Below the pieces are notes generated by a model. It was not told the DNA's origin. It saw only the letters and a list, made by a program, of their open reading frames with translations, and searched no databases. A DNA stretch of 61,419 nucleotides from Prosthecobacter sp. (GTDB lineage Bacteria > Verrucomicrobiota > Verrucomicrobiia > Verrucomicrobiales > Verrucomicrobiaceae), in NCBI RefSeq assembly GCF_014879935.1, contig NZ_JACSRD010000075.1, forward strand, positions 1 to 61,419, given 5' to 3'. This document shows, in pieces, positions 22,568 through 30,922 of the stretch. Numbering within the stretch: position 1 is the first letter of the stretch; the number at the start of each line of letters is the position of its first letter. The position numbers and the translations under genes were made by a program.

Positions 22568-25500
22568 ATGGCCCGCCGGTCGAAAAACAGCCTCAGCGAC
22601 GATCAGCCCGATCTTTTTGATCTGGCGGCCGTTCCTGTGCCAAAATTGGAAAAGGCCGCATCACGGCCTGCGCTGAGCCTGGAGGCCGAACCGGAGCTTC
22701 GGCGGCATTTTCTGGGCTGGGATCGCTCGCTGGTGCGTGCGGCGGCGGAGCACATCGCGGCGGGGTGGGCCGGCACTGGAGCGCTCGATTTGAGCGGGAT
22801 GCTCATCATCGTGCCGACGCGAAACGCGGGCCGCAGGCTGCGGGAGGCGCTGGCGATGCATGCGGCGGAAAAAAATGCCGCAGTGCTGCCGCCGCGCGTG
22901 GTGACGCCGGATTTTCTCACGTCGCCGGAACGCATCGCGGAGGTGCAGGCGGCGGATCGCGTGCAAACGCTGCTCATCTGGGCCGCGGAGATGATGCGGC
23001 TGGACTTCGCGGCGCATCGTCATCTGTTTCCCATCGATCCGGTGGAGCGTGGCTTCACCTGGGCGCTGAAAACGGCGGGCGATCTGCTCGAACTGCGCGA
23101 AACGCTGAATGAAAAGGGCCTCTCCATCGCGGATGTGGCGCGTGAGTTTGCCGATTCGGATCGCGAGCCGGACCGCTGGGCCGATCTGGCGAAAATCGAG
23201 CGCCAATGCGTGCGCGTGACCGAGCAATCAGGCCTCGCCGACTGGCAGGCGACGCGGCGTCGTGCCGCACGGCAGGGAGCGCCGCCGCCGGACATCTCAC
23301 GCGTCGTGATGGCCGGTGTGCTCGATCCCTCCGCTCTGGCAATCGAGGCTCTAAAACGCTGGTCAGGCACGCTGCCCGTCGAGATTCTCATCCACGCACC
23401 GCAGCGCTCGCATGCGGACTTTTTCGATGCGTTTGGCCGTCCGGTCGTCGAGGCATGGCTCACGCAGACCATCGATATTCCTTCGCCGGAGGCCACGATC
23501 CATGTCGCTGGCACACCCGCGGAGCAGGCGGAGGCCGCGGTGGAGCTGCTCGCCGCGCATGATGATCCCGGCAGCATCGCCGCGCTCGGCGTGGCGGATG
23601 CGGACATCACCGCGCCGCTGGAAAAAACACTCGCCGCACGCGGCATCGACGCTTTTGACCCTGCGGGACGCCGCATGAGCACGCACGGCGTTTTTTACCT
23701 GCTGCGCGTGCTCTCGCAGCTCGCGGCGACGCGTTCGTTCCGCGCCGTGATGGAACTCGTGCGCTATCCTGATGTGACGGACACGATCCAGCGCATCGTC
23801 ACCGGTCCAAAGCCCTCGCTGAAAGCGCTGCTCGATGATTTCGACACGCTCGCCATCGAATCGCTGCCGGACACGCTCGATGATGCGCTCGAACTCGCCC
23901 CGCGTGTCTTCAGCAGTGAAAAACGCCGTGTCAGCGCCGTGCCCGCTGCGCTCGCGTGGATGAATGACGTGCTCGAGTCGCTCTCCGGCACAAGTTTTGC
24001 CATCGGGCTCACCACCTTTCTCGCGACGGTGTTTGAGGAGCGCGAGTTCCGCGCGAATCGGCCGCAGGATGCGGTCTTCGCGGAGATCGCCAAACAGATC
24101 ACCGAGGTGCTCGACACACTCGAAGGCCCCGCAGTGGCACGTTTTCCCGCGCCGCTCGATGCGGCGAACAAACTCGAACTGCTGCTGCTCGTGCTCAACG
24201 AACAGGTCTTTTATCCCGACCGCAAAGCGCGCGACATTGACCTGCAAGGCTGGCTCGAGCTGCTGTGGGAGGATGCGCCGCATCTCGTCATCACCGGCAT
24301 GAATGACGGCAAAGCGCCCGAGGCCATTCTCGGCCATGCCTTCCTACCCGACAGCGCCCGCCGCGCACTCGGCCTGCGGCACAACGACACGCGTTTCGCA
24401 CGAGATGCGTCCCTGATGACCGCGCTCATCGAAAGCCGCCGCGGCGGTGGGCGCGTCGATTTCATCTTTGGCCGCACCGGCACCGCGGAGGAGCCGCTGC
24501 GGCCTTCGCGACTACTTTTCCAGTGTCCGGACGCGGAGCTGCCCGCACGCACGCTGCACTTCTTCAAAAAGCCACCACGTCATGTCGATCCGATGCCGTG
24601 GCAGCTCGCGTGGCGTCTGCGCCCGGAGCCGCTGCCGGATGACGCGACCATTTTTCACAAGCTCAGCGTCACGCAGTTCCGCGCGTATTTGATGTGCCCG
24701 TTCCGCTTTTACCTGCGGCACGGCCTGCGCATGGAGGAGATCGACACCAACTGCGGCGAGATGGATCACATGGAGTTCGGCAGCCTCATGCACGCGGTAC
24801 TGGAGGAGTTTGCGAACGAACCGGATGCCAGCGCCGCCACCGATCCGCATGTCATCCGCGCCGCCTTCCACGCCATCCTCGATCGCAAGTTGCACAGCCT
24901 CTACGGCCCGCGTCTCACCGTGCCGGTGACCATCCAGCGCGAATCTGCGCGGCAACGTCTCGGCTGGTGGGCCGAGTTTGAGGCTCAAGAACGGCGCAAA
25001 GGCTGGCGCATCGAGGCCGCGGAGACGCGCATCAGCCCGGACGGTGATCCGTGGACCTTCGCCGGCATGACCATCAGCGGCATCGTGGACCGCGTGGAGC
25101 GTCATGCGCAGTTCGGCGTGCGCTTGATCGACTTCAAAACATCGTCGCCCTACGATTCGCTGCGTCGCGCCCGCCGCACCGTCGAGGAATACCACATCGC
25201 GAAACTCAAACGCAGCGAAGATCCCGCCACACTGCCCGCCTGGCTGCTCACGCATCGCAGCAACGGCGACGCCGCCCGCTGGACCGATCTGCAATTGCCG
25301 CTCTACCGCCTCGCGATGGAGCGCCGCTTCCCCGGCGTGCCCATCACCACCGCGCACGTCACGCTCGGCAAAACGAAGGCCGACATCGGCCTCGATCCCT
25401 GGCCGGAACTCGAAGGCCGCCTCCTCGAAAGCGCCCGCGCCTGCGCCGAAGGCGTCATCGCCGCGATCCGCGAACGCGTCTTCTGGCCTCCCGCCGCAAA

Positions 25501-25594
25501 GCTGCCCTTTGGCGATGACTTCGGCCATCTCTTCTTCGGCGAGCCGCTGGAGGCCATCGATGCGAGCCTGCTCACACGAAAGGAGGCCGCATGA
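22568..25594 (+). CDS. addB: AddB-type helicase-nuclease subunit (inactive helicase, PD-(D/E)XK nuclease)
   Basis: 1008 residues from ATG 22568. The N-terminal half is a UvrD-like fold without a Walker A P-loop: the first strand leads to LIIVPTRNAGRRLREAL instead, as in many AddB proteins. The C-terminus is a RecB-like nuclease: QFRAYLMCPFRFYLRHG (Cys near 710), GSLMHAVLEEF, GIVDRVE (Asp841) and LIDFKTS (Asp855, Lys857). The later CxxC-plus-Cys cluster that holds the Fe-S centre in Bacillus-type AddB is missing; only one Cys remains near the end. It works with AddA to resect double-strand breaks for RecA. It overlaps addA by 4 nt (ATGA). Confidence 0.82.
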   Translation: MARRSKNSLSDDQPDLFDLAAVPVPKLEKAASRPALSLEAEPELRRHFLGWDRSLVRAAAEHIAAGWAGTGALDLSGMLIIVPTRNAGRRLREALAMHAAEKNAAVLPPRVVTPDFLTSPERIAEVQAADRVQTLLIWAAEMMRLDFAAHRHLFPIDPVERGFTWALKTAGDLLELRETLNEKGLSIADVAREFADSDREPDRWADLAKIERQCVRVTEQSGLADWQATRRRAARQGAPPPDISRVVMAGVLDPSALAIEALKRWSGTLPVEILIHAPQRSHADFFDAFGRPVVEAWLTQTIDIPSPEATIHVAGTPAEQAEAAVELLAAHDDPGSIAALGVADADITAPLEKTLAARGIDAFDPAGRRMSTHGVFYLLRVLSQLAATRSFRAVMELVRYPDVTDTIQRIVTGPKPSLKALLDDFDTLAIESLPDTLDDALELAPRVFSSEKRRVSAVPAALAWMNDVLESLSGTSFAIGLTTFLATVFEEREFRANRPQDAVFAEIAKQITEVLDTLEGPAVARFPAPLDAANKLELLLLVLNEQVFYPDRKARDIDLQGWLELLWEDAPHLVITGMNDGKAPEAILGHAFLPDSARRALGLRHNDTRFARDASLMTALIESRRGGGRVDFIFGRTGTAEEPLRPSRLLFQCPDAELPARTLHFFKKPPRHVDPMPWQLAWRLRPEPLPDDATIFHKLSVTQFRAYLMCPFRFYLRHGLRMEEIDTNCGEMDHMEFGSLMHAVLEEFANEPDASAATDPHVIRAAFHAILDRKLHSLYGPRLTVPVTIQRESARQRLGWWAEFEAQERRKGWRIEAAETRISPDGDPWTFAGMTISGIVDRVERHAQFGVRLIDFKTSSPYDSLRRARRTVEEYHIAKLKRSEDPATLPAWLLTHRSNGDAARWTDLQLPLYRLAMERRFPGVPITTAHVTLGKTKADIGLDPWPELEGRLLESARACAEGVIAAIRERVFWPPAAKLPFGDDFGHLFFGEPLEAIDASLLTRKEAA

Positions 25595-28500
25595 CGATCC
25601 CGAACGAAATGATCCTCGCCTCTGCGGGCTCGGGAAAGACGTGGCAACTCACGAACCGCTTCATCGCGCTCATGGGGCAGCAGTTGCTCGCGGGCAAGGA
25701 GATCACGCCGGAGCGCATCGTGGCCGTCACCTTCACGCGGAAGGCCGCGGGCGAGTTCTTTGACTCCATTCTCGTCAAACTCGCCAAAGCAGCCTCCAGC
25801 GCGGATTTCGCCGCGAAGCTCGCAGGCGATGAAACCATCGATCCCGAGGCCAAGGACGACCCGTTGCGGCCCATCCTCGGCGGCATGAGCAGCCTGGATC
25901 ACCGCCAGTTGCTGCGCGTCTTCATCTCGCGCATGCCGCAGCTGTTTCTCGGCACGCTCGACAGCTTCTTCTCGTCGATTTTGCGCAGCTTTCCGGCGGA
26001 GTTTGGCCTCGCCGGCGATTTCGAGATCCTGAGCGAGCATCTCGGCTCCGTGGAGCGCGAGCGCGTCTATCGCCAGGTCTTTCAGCGCTCGCTGCCCGGC
26101 CTCAAATCACGCGGGGAGACGCTCGCGGCACAGCAGGAGTTCCTGGAGGCATTTCGACGTGCCACCTTTGGCAAAGAGGAGTCCAGCATCCGTGCCGTGC
26201 TCGATCAATTCGTCGAGAATCAGCACGAAATCCTGCTCCACGCCGCGCGTGAGGAGCTGTGGGGCAATCCACACGCCATCTGGCCGAAAGGCAGTCGCTG
26301 GCTCGGCGCGGACATCGATTTGAAGGCGGAGTTCGAACGCTTGTTCGAGGTTTTCAGCGTCGAAGGCATCAGGGATGAGCAGTGGGAGTTTTGGGAGCAG
26401 TTTCGCGATCAAGCGCTCGAGCATGTGCCCGGCAATCCGCTGCCGAAGCGCGTGAAATTCTTCCTCGATAAGCTGCTGCCCGTCTGGAGCCAGGTCGAGG
26501 CCGAGGAGTGCGAAATCATGGTGAACCGCCAGAAGCAGCAGCTCGGCGCCGAAGCCTGCGAGGTGCTCATTCCCATCGTCACGCACCTCGTCGGCGCGGA
26601 ACTGCGCGTGCGGCTGGAGCGCACGCACGGCGTGTGGGAGGTGCTCAGCCTCTATGAAGAAGCGTGGTCGCGCCAGGTGCGCCGTCGCGGACGGCTCACC
26701 TTTCAGGACATGGAGCTCATCCTCGCAGGTCATGAATTCGCCGCCGACATGCCGCGCCCGCTGCTCACGCAGGCCCTCGATGACGACACAAAGCTGCGCA
26801 TCGACTACCGGCTCGACGCCCGCTACGACCACTGGCTGCTCGATGAGTTTCAGGATACGAACTACGTCCAGTGGTCCGTCATCGAGAACCTCATCGACGA
26901 AGCGGTGCAGGACAACAGCGACGAGCGCACGCTCTTCCAGGTCGGCGATGTCAAACAAGCCATCTACGCCTGGCGCGGCGGTGACACGCGGCTGTTTCAC
27001 GACATCTACTCCAAATACAACGCCGGCACCGAGAACCGCATCCACGCACGTCCGCTGAATGTCTCCTGGCGCAGCGGCCATGACGTCATCGACATGGTGA
27101 ACCGCGTCTTCGGCAGCGAGTCCGCGCTTGTCGCGCTCGAGATCGGCAAAGAGGCACGCCAACGCTGGCAGTGGCGGCCGCACACCGTCGCACGCATCCA
27201 CGATGCGCTGCCCGGTCACTCGATGCTGCTCCATCCGCAGCCCTCCGATGGCGACAAAGTCAGCGAGGACGACCGCTTTGCGCTCACCGTCGGCCTTTTG
27301 GAGGAAATCCAGCCCGTGGCCCGCGGCCTGAGCTGCGCGATCCTCGTGCAGGACAACAAAACCGGCCGCGCGCTCGTCGATCACATCCGCTCGCACTCGC
27401 CGAGCCGCATTCCTGTCATGTGCGAGTCGGAAGTCAGCATCGCCACGGACAATGCGCTCACGCTCGCGCTGCTCAGCCTGCTCAAAGTGGCCGCGCATCC
27501 CGGCGACACGCTCGCGTGGGAGCACCTGCGCATGACGCCCTTCCGCGCCTTGCTCGAAAACCACTCGCCCGGCCGACTCGCCGATGAAGTGCTGCGCCAT
27601 CTCTTCGAGCACGGCTTTGAAAGCGTGCTGCGTGACTGGCTCGACAAGCTCGCCACCGCCCGCGTGCCGCTCGATGCCTTCAGCCAGCGCCGCGCGGAGG
27701 ACTTCGCACTCGCCGCAAGGCTCTTTGACGAAGGCGGCAGCCGCGATGTCGATGAATTCCTCGCCTACGCCGCCGGCTACACCGTGCGCGAGCCGGACAC
27801 TCGCAACGCCGTGCAGGTCATGACGATTCACAAATCGAAGGGCCTCACCTTCGACTGCGTCATCCTTCCTGATGTGCAGGGCGGCAAGCTCACCGAAGTG
27901 CGCCGCGGCATCGGCGTAAAACGCGACCGCAAACGGCATGTCGAGTGGGTTTTCGACCTCCCGCCCTCCGAAATCGTGAAGGCCGATCCCGTGCTCGCCC
28001 GCTACCGCGAGGAACGTGAGGCCGAGGCCGCCTACGAGGAGCTGTGCAAATTCTACGTCGCCCTCACCCGCGCCAAACACGCGAACTACATCATCGCCGA
28101 GCCGCGCTCCGAAAGTTCCACCTCGAACAACTTCGTGAAGCTGCTGGAGCTCACCCTGGCCGGTGGACGCCAAAAACCTGCCGTGCGCTTCGGCGGCGTG
28201 AGCGCCGAAATCGTTTACGAATCCAAAACCAGCTCCACCGACCGCCGCTGGTTCGAACACGTCGTCCGCGAAAATCCGCCAGAGCAGCCCACCACGCAAA
28301 TCGCGCCCGAAATCACCTCCGCCGCCCGCCAACGCCCTGTTCGCCGCACGCCGAGCGGCAGCGAAACGAGCGTGGTGACCGCCAAACAGCTCTTCTCACG
28401 CGGCGGCCGTTTTGCGCGGGCTTACGGCACGTTGGTGCATGCACTGTTTGAGCAGATCGAATGGCTCGACGAGGCCAATGACGCCCTAAAATGGGCCGCC

Positions 28501-28884
28501 GTGCCCTGCGGCGACGAAAACGCCCGCGTGCGTGCCGAAGACGAAGTGCGCCGCAGCCTTCAATCGCCCGACATTCGCGCCATTTTGAGCCGTCCCTCGC
28601 CCGAAGCCGTCTGCTGGCGCGAAAAGCGCTTCGAGATCCTCCTCAACGGCGAATGGCTCAGCGGCACTTTTGACCGCGTCATGCTCGAAACCGACCGTGC
28701 GACCATTTTGGACTTCAAAACGGACAAAACAGACACCGATGAGGCGCTAGAGGCTCGTGTGGAGGGTTATCGTCCGCAGCTTGAGACGTATCGCGAGGTG
28801 CTGGCACGCATGACGGGGCTGCGACACGATCAGATCACGTGCCGGTTGCTGTTCACGCACCGACAGATGGTGGTGGAATTGTGA
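25591..28884 (+). CDS. addA: AddA-type UvrD helicase-nuclease subunit
   Basis: 1097 residues. SF1A helicase motifs are complete: Walker A ASAGSGKT (10-17), motif Ia VAVTFTRKAAGEF, motif II DEFQDT (418-423), motif III VGDVKQAIYAWRGGD (451-465), motif V HKSKGL (747-752) and motif VI YVALTRAKHA. The C-terminal RecB-family nuclease has GTLVHALFEQ, GTFDRV and ILDFKTDK (Asp1041, Lys1043). So this subunit should unwind and cut DNA, with AddB giving the second nuclease. RecBCD-type alternative is unlikely because only two genes are present and the partner carries its own nuclease domain. Converges with a DUF1552 gene 3 nt away. Confidence 0.9.
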   Translation: MTIPNEMILASAGSGKTWQLTNRFIALMGQQLLAGKEITPERIVAVTFTRKAAGEFFDSILVKLAKAASSADFAAKLAGDETIDPEAKDDPLRPILGGMSSLDHRQLLRVFISRMPQLFLGTLDSFFSSILRSFPAEFGLAGDFEILSEHLGSVERERVYRQVFQRSLPGLKSRGETLAAQQEFLEAFRRATFGKEESSIRAVLDQFVENQHEILLHAAREELWGNPHAIWPKGSRWLGADIDLKAEFERLFEVFSVEGIRDEQWEFWEQFRDQALEHVPGNPLPKRVKFFLDKLLPVWSQVEAEECEIMVNRQKQQLGAEACEVLIPIVTHLVGAELRVRLERTHGVWEVLSLYEEAWSRQVRRRGRLTFQDMELILAGHEFAADMPRPLLTQALDDDTKLRIDYRLDARYDHWLLDEFQDTNYVQWSVIENLIDEAVQDNSDERTLFQVGDVKQAIYAWRGGDTRLFHDIYSKYNAGTENRIHARPLNVSWRSGHDVIDMVNRVFGSESALVALEIGKEARQRWQWRPHTVARIHDALPGHSMLLHPQPSDGDKVSEDDRFALTVGLLEEIQPVARGLSCAILVQDNKTGRALVDHIRSHSPSRIPVMCESEVSIATDNALTLALLSLLKVAAHPGDTLAWEHLRMTPFRALLENHSPGRLADEVLRHLFEHGFESVLRDWLDKLATARVPLDAFSQRRAEDFALAARLFDEGGSRDVDEFLAYAAGYTVREPDTRNAVQVMTIHKSKGLTFDCVILPDVQGGKLTEVRRGIGVKRDRKRHVEWVFDLPPSEIVKADPVLARYREEREAEAAYEELCKFYVALTRAKHANYIIAEPRSESSTSNNFVKLLELTLAGGRQKPAVRFGGVSAEIVYESKTSSTDRRWFEHVVRENPPEQPTTQIAPEITSAARQRPVRRTPSGSETSVVTAKQLFSRGGRFARAYGTLVHALFEQIEWLDEANDALKWAAVPCGDENARVRAEDEVRRSLQSPDIRAILSRPSPEAVCWREKRFEILLNGEWLSGTFDRVMLETDRATILDFKTDKTDTDEALEARVEGYRPQLETYREVLARMTGLRHDQITCRLLFTHRQMVVEL

Positions 28885-28887
28885 GGC

Positions 28888-30183
28888 TCAAATCCCGCTT
28901 AGCGTGCCGGTGCTCGATCCAAACGCATCGGTCTCTGCGCCCATGTGCTGCAGCATGGAGACGAAGAGATTGCACAGCGGCTTGTTGTTGTCGGTCTTGA
29001 AAGCGTGATGCTGGCCGTGGTTGAACCCGCCGCCAGCGAGGATGATGGGGAGGTTCGTGTTGTCGTGCTTGTTGGCGTCTCCCATGTTGCTGCCGAAGAG
29101 CACCATCGTGCGGTCGAGCAGTCGGGAGTCGTCTTCACGCTTTGCGGCAAGGTTCTGGATGAGTTTGCGCAGCAACACCATCTGCTGGCGGTCGGCGTCT
29201 TCGAGCTGTTTCACCTTTTCCGGTGCCTGACCGTGATGACTGAGGCCGTGATAGCCTTCCGTGGTGTTTTCGCCGTCGTGAATCTTGAACGCGGGCGTGG
29301 CAAAAGCATCGACCATCAGCGTGATGATGCGCGTGGAGTCCGATTCGAATGCCAGTTGCGACATGGCGAGCATGAGATCGAGCTTTTCAAAGATGAGCTT
29401 CTTGTCCTGAATGTCAGCAGGCTCGGGCAACGTCGTCGCGGGTTTGGGTTTCAGTTCCCACTCACGGGCGGTGAGCAGGCGTTCCTCAATCTCGCGCGCG
29501 GAGGTGAGGTATTGGTCGAGGCGCGAGCGGTCATCGCTGCCGAGGCCGCGGCTGAGCTTCTTCGTGTGCTCCATGAGCGTGTCGAGAATGCTGCCGCGTT
29601 CGTCGAGGCGGTTGAGCTGCTTCTTCACCGCCTCGGGATCGCCCTGCACAAACATGCGGCGGAACAAGGCGGGTGCGCTGTCCTCGGCGGGCAGCAGCAC
29701 GCCGTCGCGCGTCCAAGAGAGGCTGCGGTTCGCCTTGTCGATGTTCACGCCGAGGTTCAGCGTCGGAAACCGTGTGAGCTGGCCGAGCTTTTCCACCGCA
29801 AACTGATCGAGCGAGATCTGATTGCGAAACCCGCTCTTCGTCGGCCCGCGTGCGGCGGTGAGGAAGCAGTTCTCCGCGCTGTGCCCGCCATTCACATCCG
29901 GATGCGACATGCCGCTGAAGAGGCTGAACTCGCTGCGCACCTCCGCGAGCGGTGCAAGCGTCTGCGTGAGTTCGTAATCCTTCCCGGCGGTCGTCGGAAA
30001 AAACGGTTTGGGCAGGAAGCCAAGGTTGTTCGAGATGATCAGCATCCGGCGCGGTGCCTTCACCTGCACGGCCCGGCCAAACACCGGCGTCATGCATTCG
30101 AGCAACGGCAGCCCCAGCGTGACGCCCGCGCTTTGCAGAAAGCGGCGACGCGAGAAGGTCTTGGCGATGTGAGGGGCATTCAT
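28888..30183 (-). CDS. DUF1552 family protein
   Basis: 431 residues from ATG 30183. MNAPHIAKTFSRRRFLQSAG is a Tat leader with three arginines, followed by VTLGLPLLECM. Further family features are ISNNLGFLPKPFFPTTAG, FSLFSGMSHPDVNGGHS, GYHGLSHHGQ and VLFGSNMGDANKHDN. The upstream in-frame starts as far as 30399 would translate REP sequence and are rejected. Its expected partner is the DUF1592 gene at 30923-33424; a REP-flanked transposase gene in the opposite orientation now lies between. The role is unknown, as for the other DUF1552 protein here. Confidence 0.92.
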   Translation of the reverse strand: MNAPHIAKTFSRRRFLQSAGVTLGLPLLECMTPVFGRAVQVKAPRRMLIISNNLGFLPKPFFPTTAGKDYELTQTLAPLAEVRSEFSLFSGMSHPDVNGGHSAENCFLTAARGPTKSGFRNQISLDQFAVEKLGQLTRFPTLNLGVNIDKANRSLSWTRDGVLLPAEDSAPALFRRMFVQGDPEAVKKQLNRLDERGSILDTLMEHTKKLSRGLGSDDRSRLDQYLTSAREIEERLLTAREWELKPKPATTLPEPADIQDKKLIFEKLDLMLAMSQLAFESDSTRIITLMVDAFATPAFKIHDGENTTEGYHGLSHHGQAPEKVKQLEDADRQQMVLLRKLIQNLAAKREDDSRLLDRTMVLFGSNMGDANKHDNTNLPIILAGGGFNHGQHHAFKTDNNKPLCNLFVSMLQHMGAETDAFGSSTGTLSGI

Positions 30184-30250
30184 AGTGAAATCAGTTTTGG
30201 ATGCCAAGCGGGCGGAAACGGCAGGCCGGATGCCGAAGGCATCCAAGCGA

Positions 30251-30283
30251 TTAGCCGGTGGTTGAGCGAAGCGATACCACCGG
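30251..30283. repeat. REP hairpin, left of transposase
   Basis: CCGGTGGT and ACCACCGG arms flank TGAGCGAAGCGAT. The outer TTAG before the stem is mirrored by CTAA after the right-hand copy. Neighbouring smaller hairpins at 30228-30244 and 30304-30320 belong to the same block. Confidence 0.85.
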
Positions 30284-30338
30284 ATACGATGCGCCGACAC
30301 GCCGCATCCCGGAGGGATGCCAGCAAACCCGCATCGCC

Positions 30339-30785
30339 ATGGCATCGACGTTTCTTGCTCTGCACTACCACATCGTTTTCTCCACCAAGGACCGGGCACC
30401 GCTCATCGACGTCGCCTGGCGTGACCGGTTGCACGAATACCTCGGCGGCACCGTGGCGGGGTTGGGTGGCTTCGCGCAAGGTGTCGGCGGTGTGGCCGAT
30501 CATGTGCATTTGCTGGTGGGACTGAAGGCCACGCATTGTCTGGCGGACTTCATGCGGGAGTTGAAGAAGGCATCCTCCGTCTGGGTGCATGAAGAGATCA
30601 AGCTGCGTGAGTTTGCGTGGCAGGAAGGCTATGGGGCATTCACCGTGAGTCCGACGGCGAGAGCCCAGGTGCAGAAATACATCGCAAACCAAGCCGAGCA
30701 TCATCGCGTGAAGTCGTTCCGCGAGGAGCTGGTTGAGTTTTTGAAGTCGGCGGGCGTGAAATACGAAGATCGTTATTTGGACTGA
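30339..30785 (+). CDS. REP-associated tyrosine transposase (RAYT) / IS200-type Y1 transposase
   Basis: 148 residues from ATG 30339 (MASTFLALHYHIVFSTKDRA). The HUH motif is ADHVHLLVGLK, and the nucleophile Tyr is in AQVQKYIANQAEHH, as in Y1 transposases of the IS200/IS605 group. The gene has no TnpB companion. Upstream starts (30258) would translate REP sequence and are rejected. Full length and with all catalytic residues, so probably active. It is on the plus strand, opposite to the cytochrome/DUF1552 genes around it. Confidence 0.88.
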   Translation: MASTFLALHYHIVFSTKDRAPLIDVAWRDRLHEYLGGTVAGLGGFAQGVGGVADHVHLLVGLKATHCLADFMRELKKASSVWVHEEIKLREFAWQEGYGAFTVSPTARAQVQKYIANQAEHHRVKSFREELVEFLKSAGVKYEDRYLD

Positions 30786-30802
30786 GGCGTGGCGTGGCTG
30801 GT

Positions 30803-30905
30803 ATCCCTCCGGGATGCGGCCTTGTGAAACGGGAAATGGATCGTTGCGGACCGGTGGTGTCGCTGCGCTCGACCACCGGCTAATGGCTGGGATGCCTTCG
30901 GCATC
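30803..30905. repeat. REP block, right of transposase
   Basis: Three hairpins in mirror order to the left block: ATCCCTCCGGGAT (30803-30815), CCGGTGGT with ACCACCGG around a GTCGCTGCGCTCG middle (30851-30883), and GATGCCTTCGGCATC (30891-30905). It ends 17 nt before the stop of the DUF1592 gene. Confidence 0.85.
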
Positions 30906-30922
30906 GGATGGGAGTTTGCGGA

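Larger units (their letters stand above)
30228..30905. mobile_element. RAYT/IS200-type transposase cassette with mirrored REP flanks
   Basis: The cassette has a single transposase gene (30339-30785) flanked by matching hairpins in mirror order. On the left are GGATGCCGAAGGCATCC (30228-30244), a GCCGGTGGT...ACCACCGG hairpin (30251-30283) and GCATCCCGGAGGGATGC (30304-30320). On the right are ATCCCTCCGGGAT (30803-30815), a CCGGTGGT...ACCACCGGC hairpin (30851-30883) and GATGCCTTCGGCATC (30891-30905). The left and right sets are approximate inverted repeats of each other. It lies between a DUF1592 gene and its DUF1552 partner. No target-site duplication was identified. Confidence 0.8.

Noticed and set aside
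26107..28332. 741-codon minus-strand frame opposite addA
   Set aside because: It is antisense to complete helicase motifs. Composition is low in Lys and rich in Val/Asp/His/Gly, as in other shadows here.
30258..30338. Longer start of the transposase gene
   Set aside because: It translates the REP hairpins (SDTTG and RIPEGC residues). The HUH domain needs only the start at 30339.
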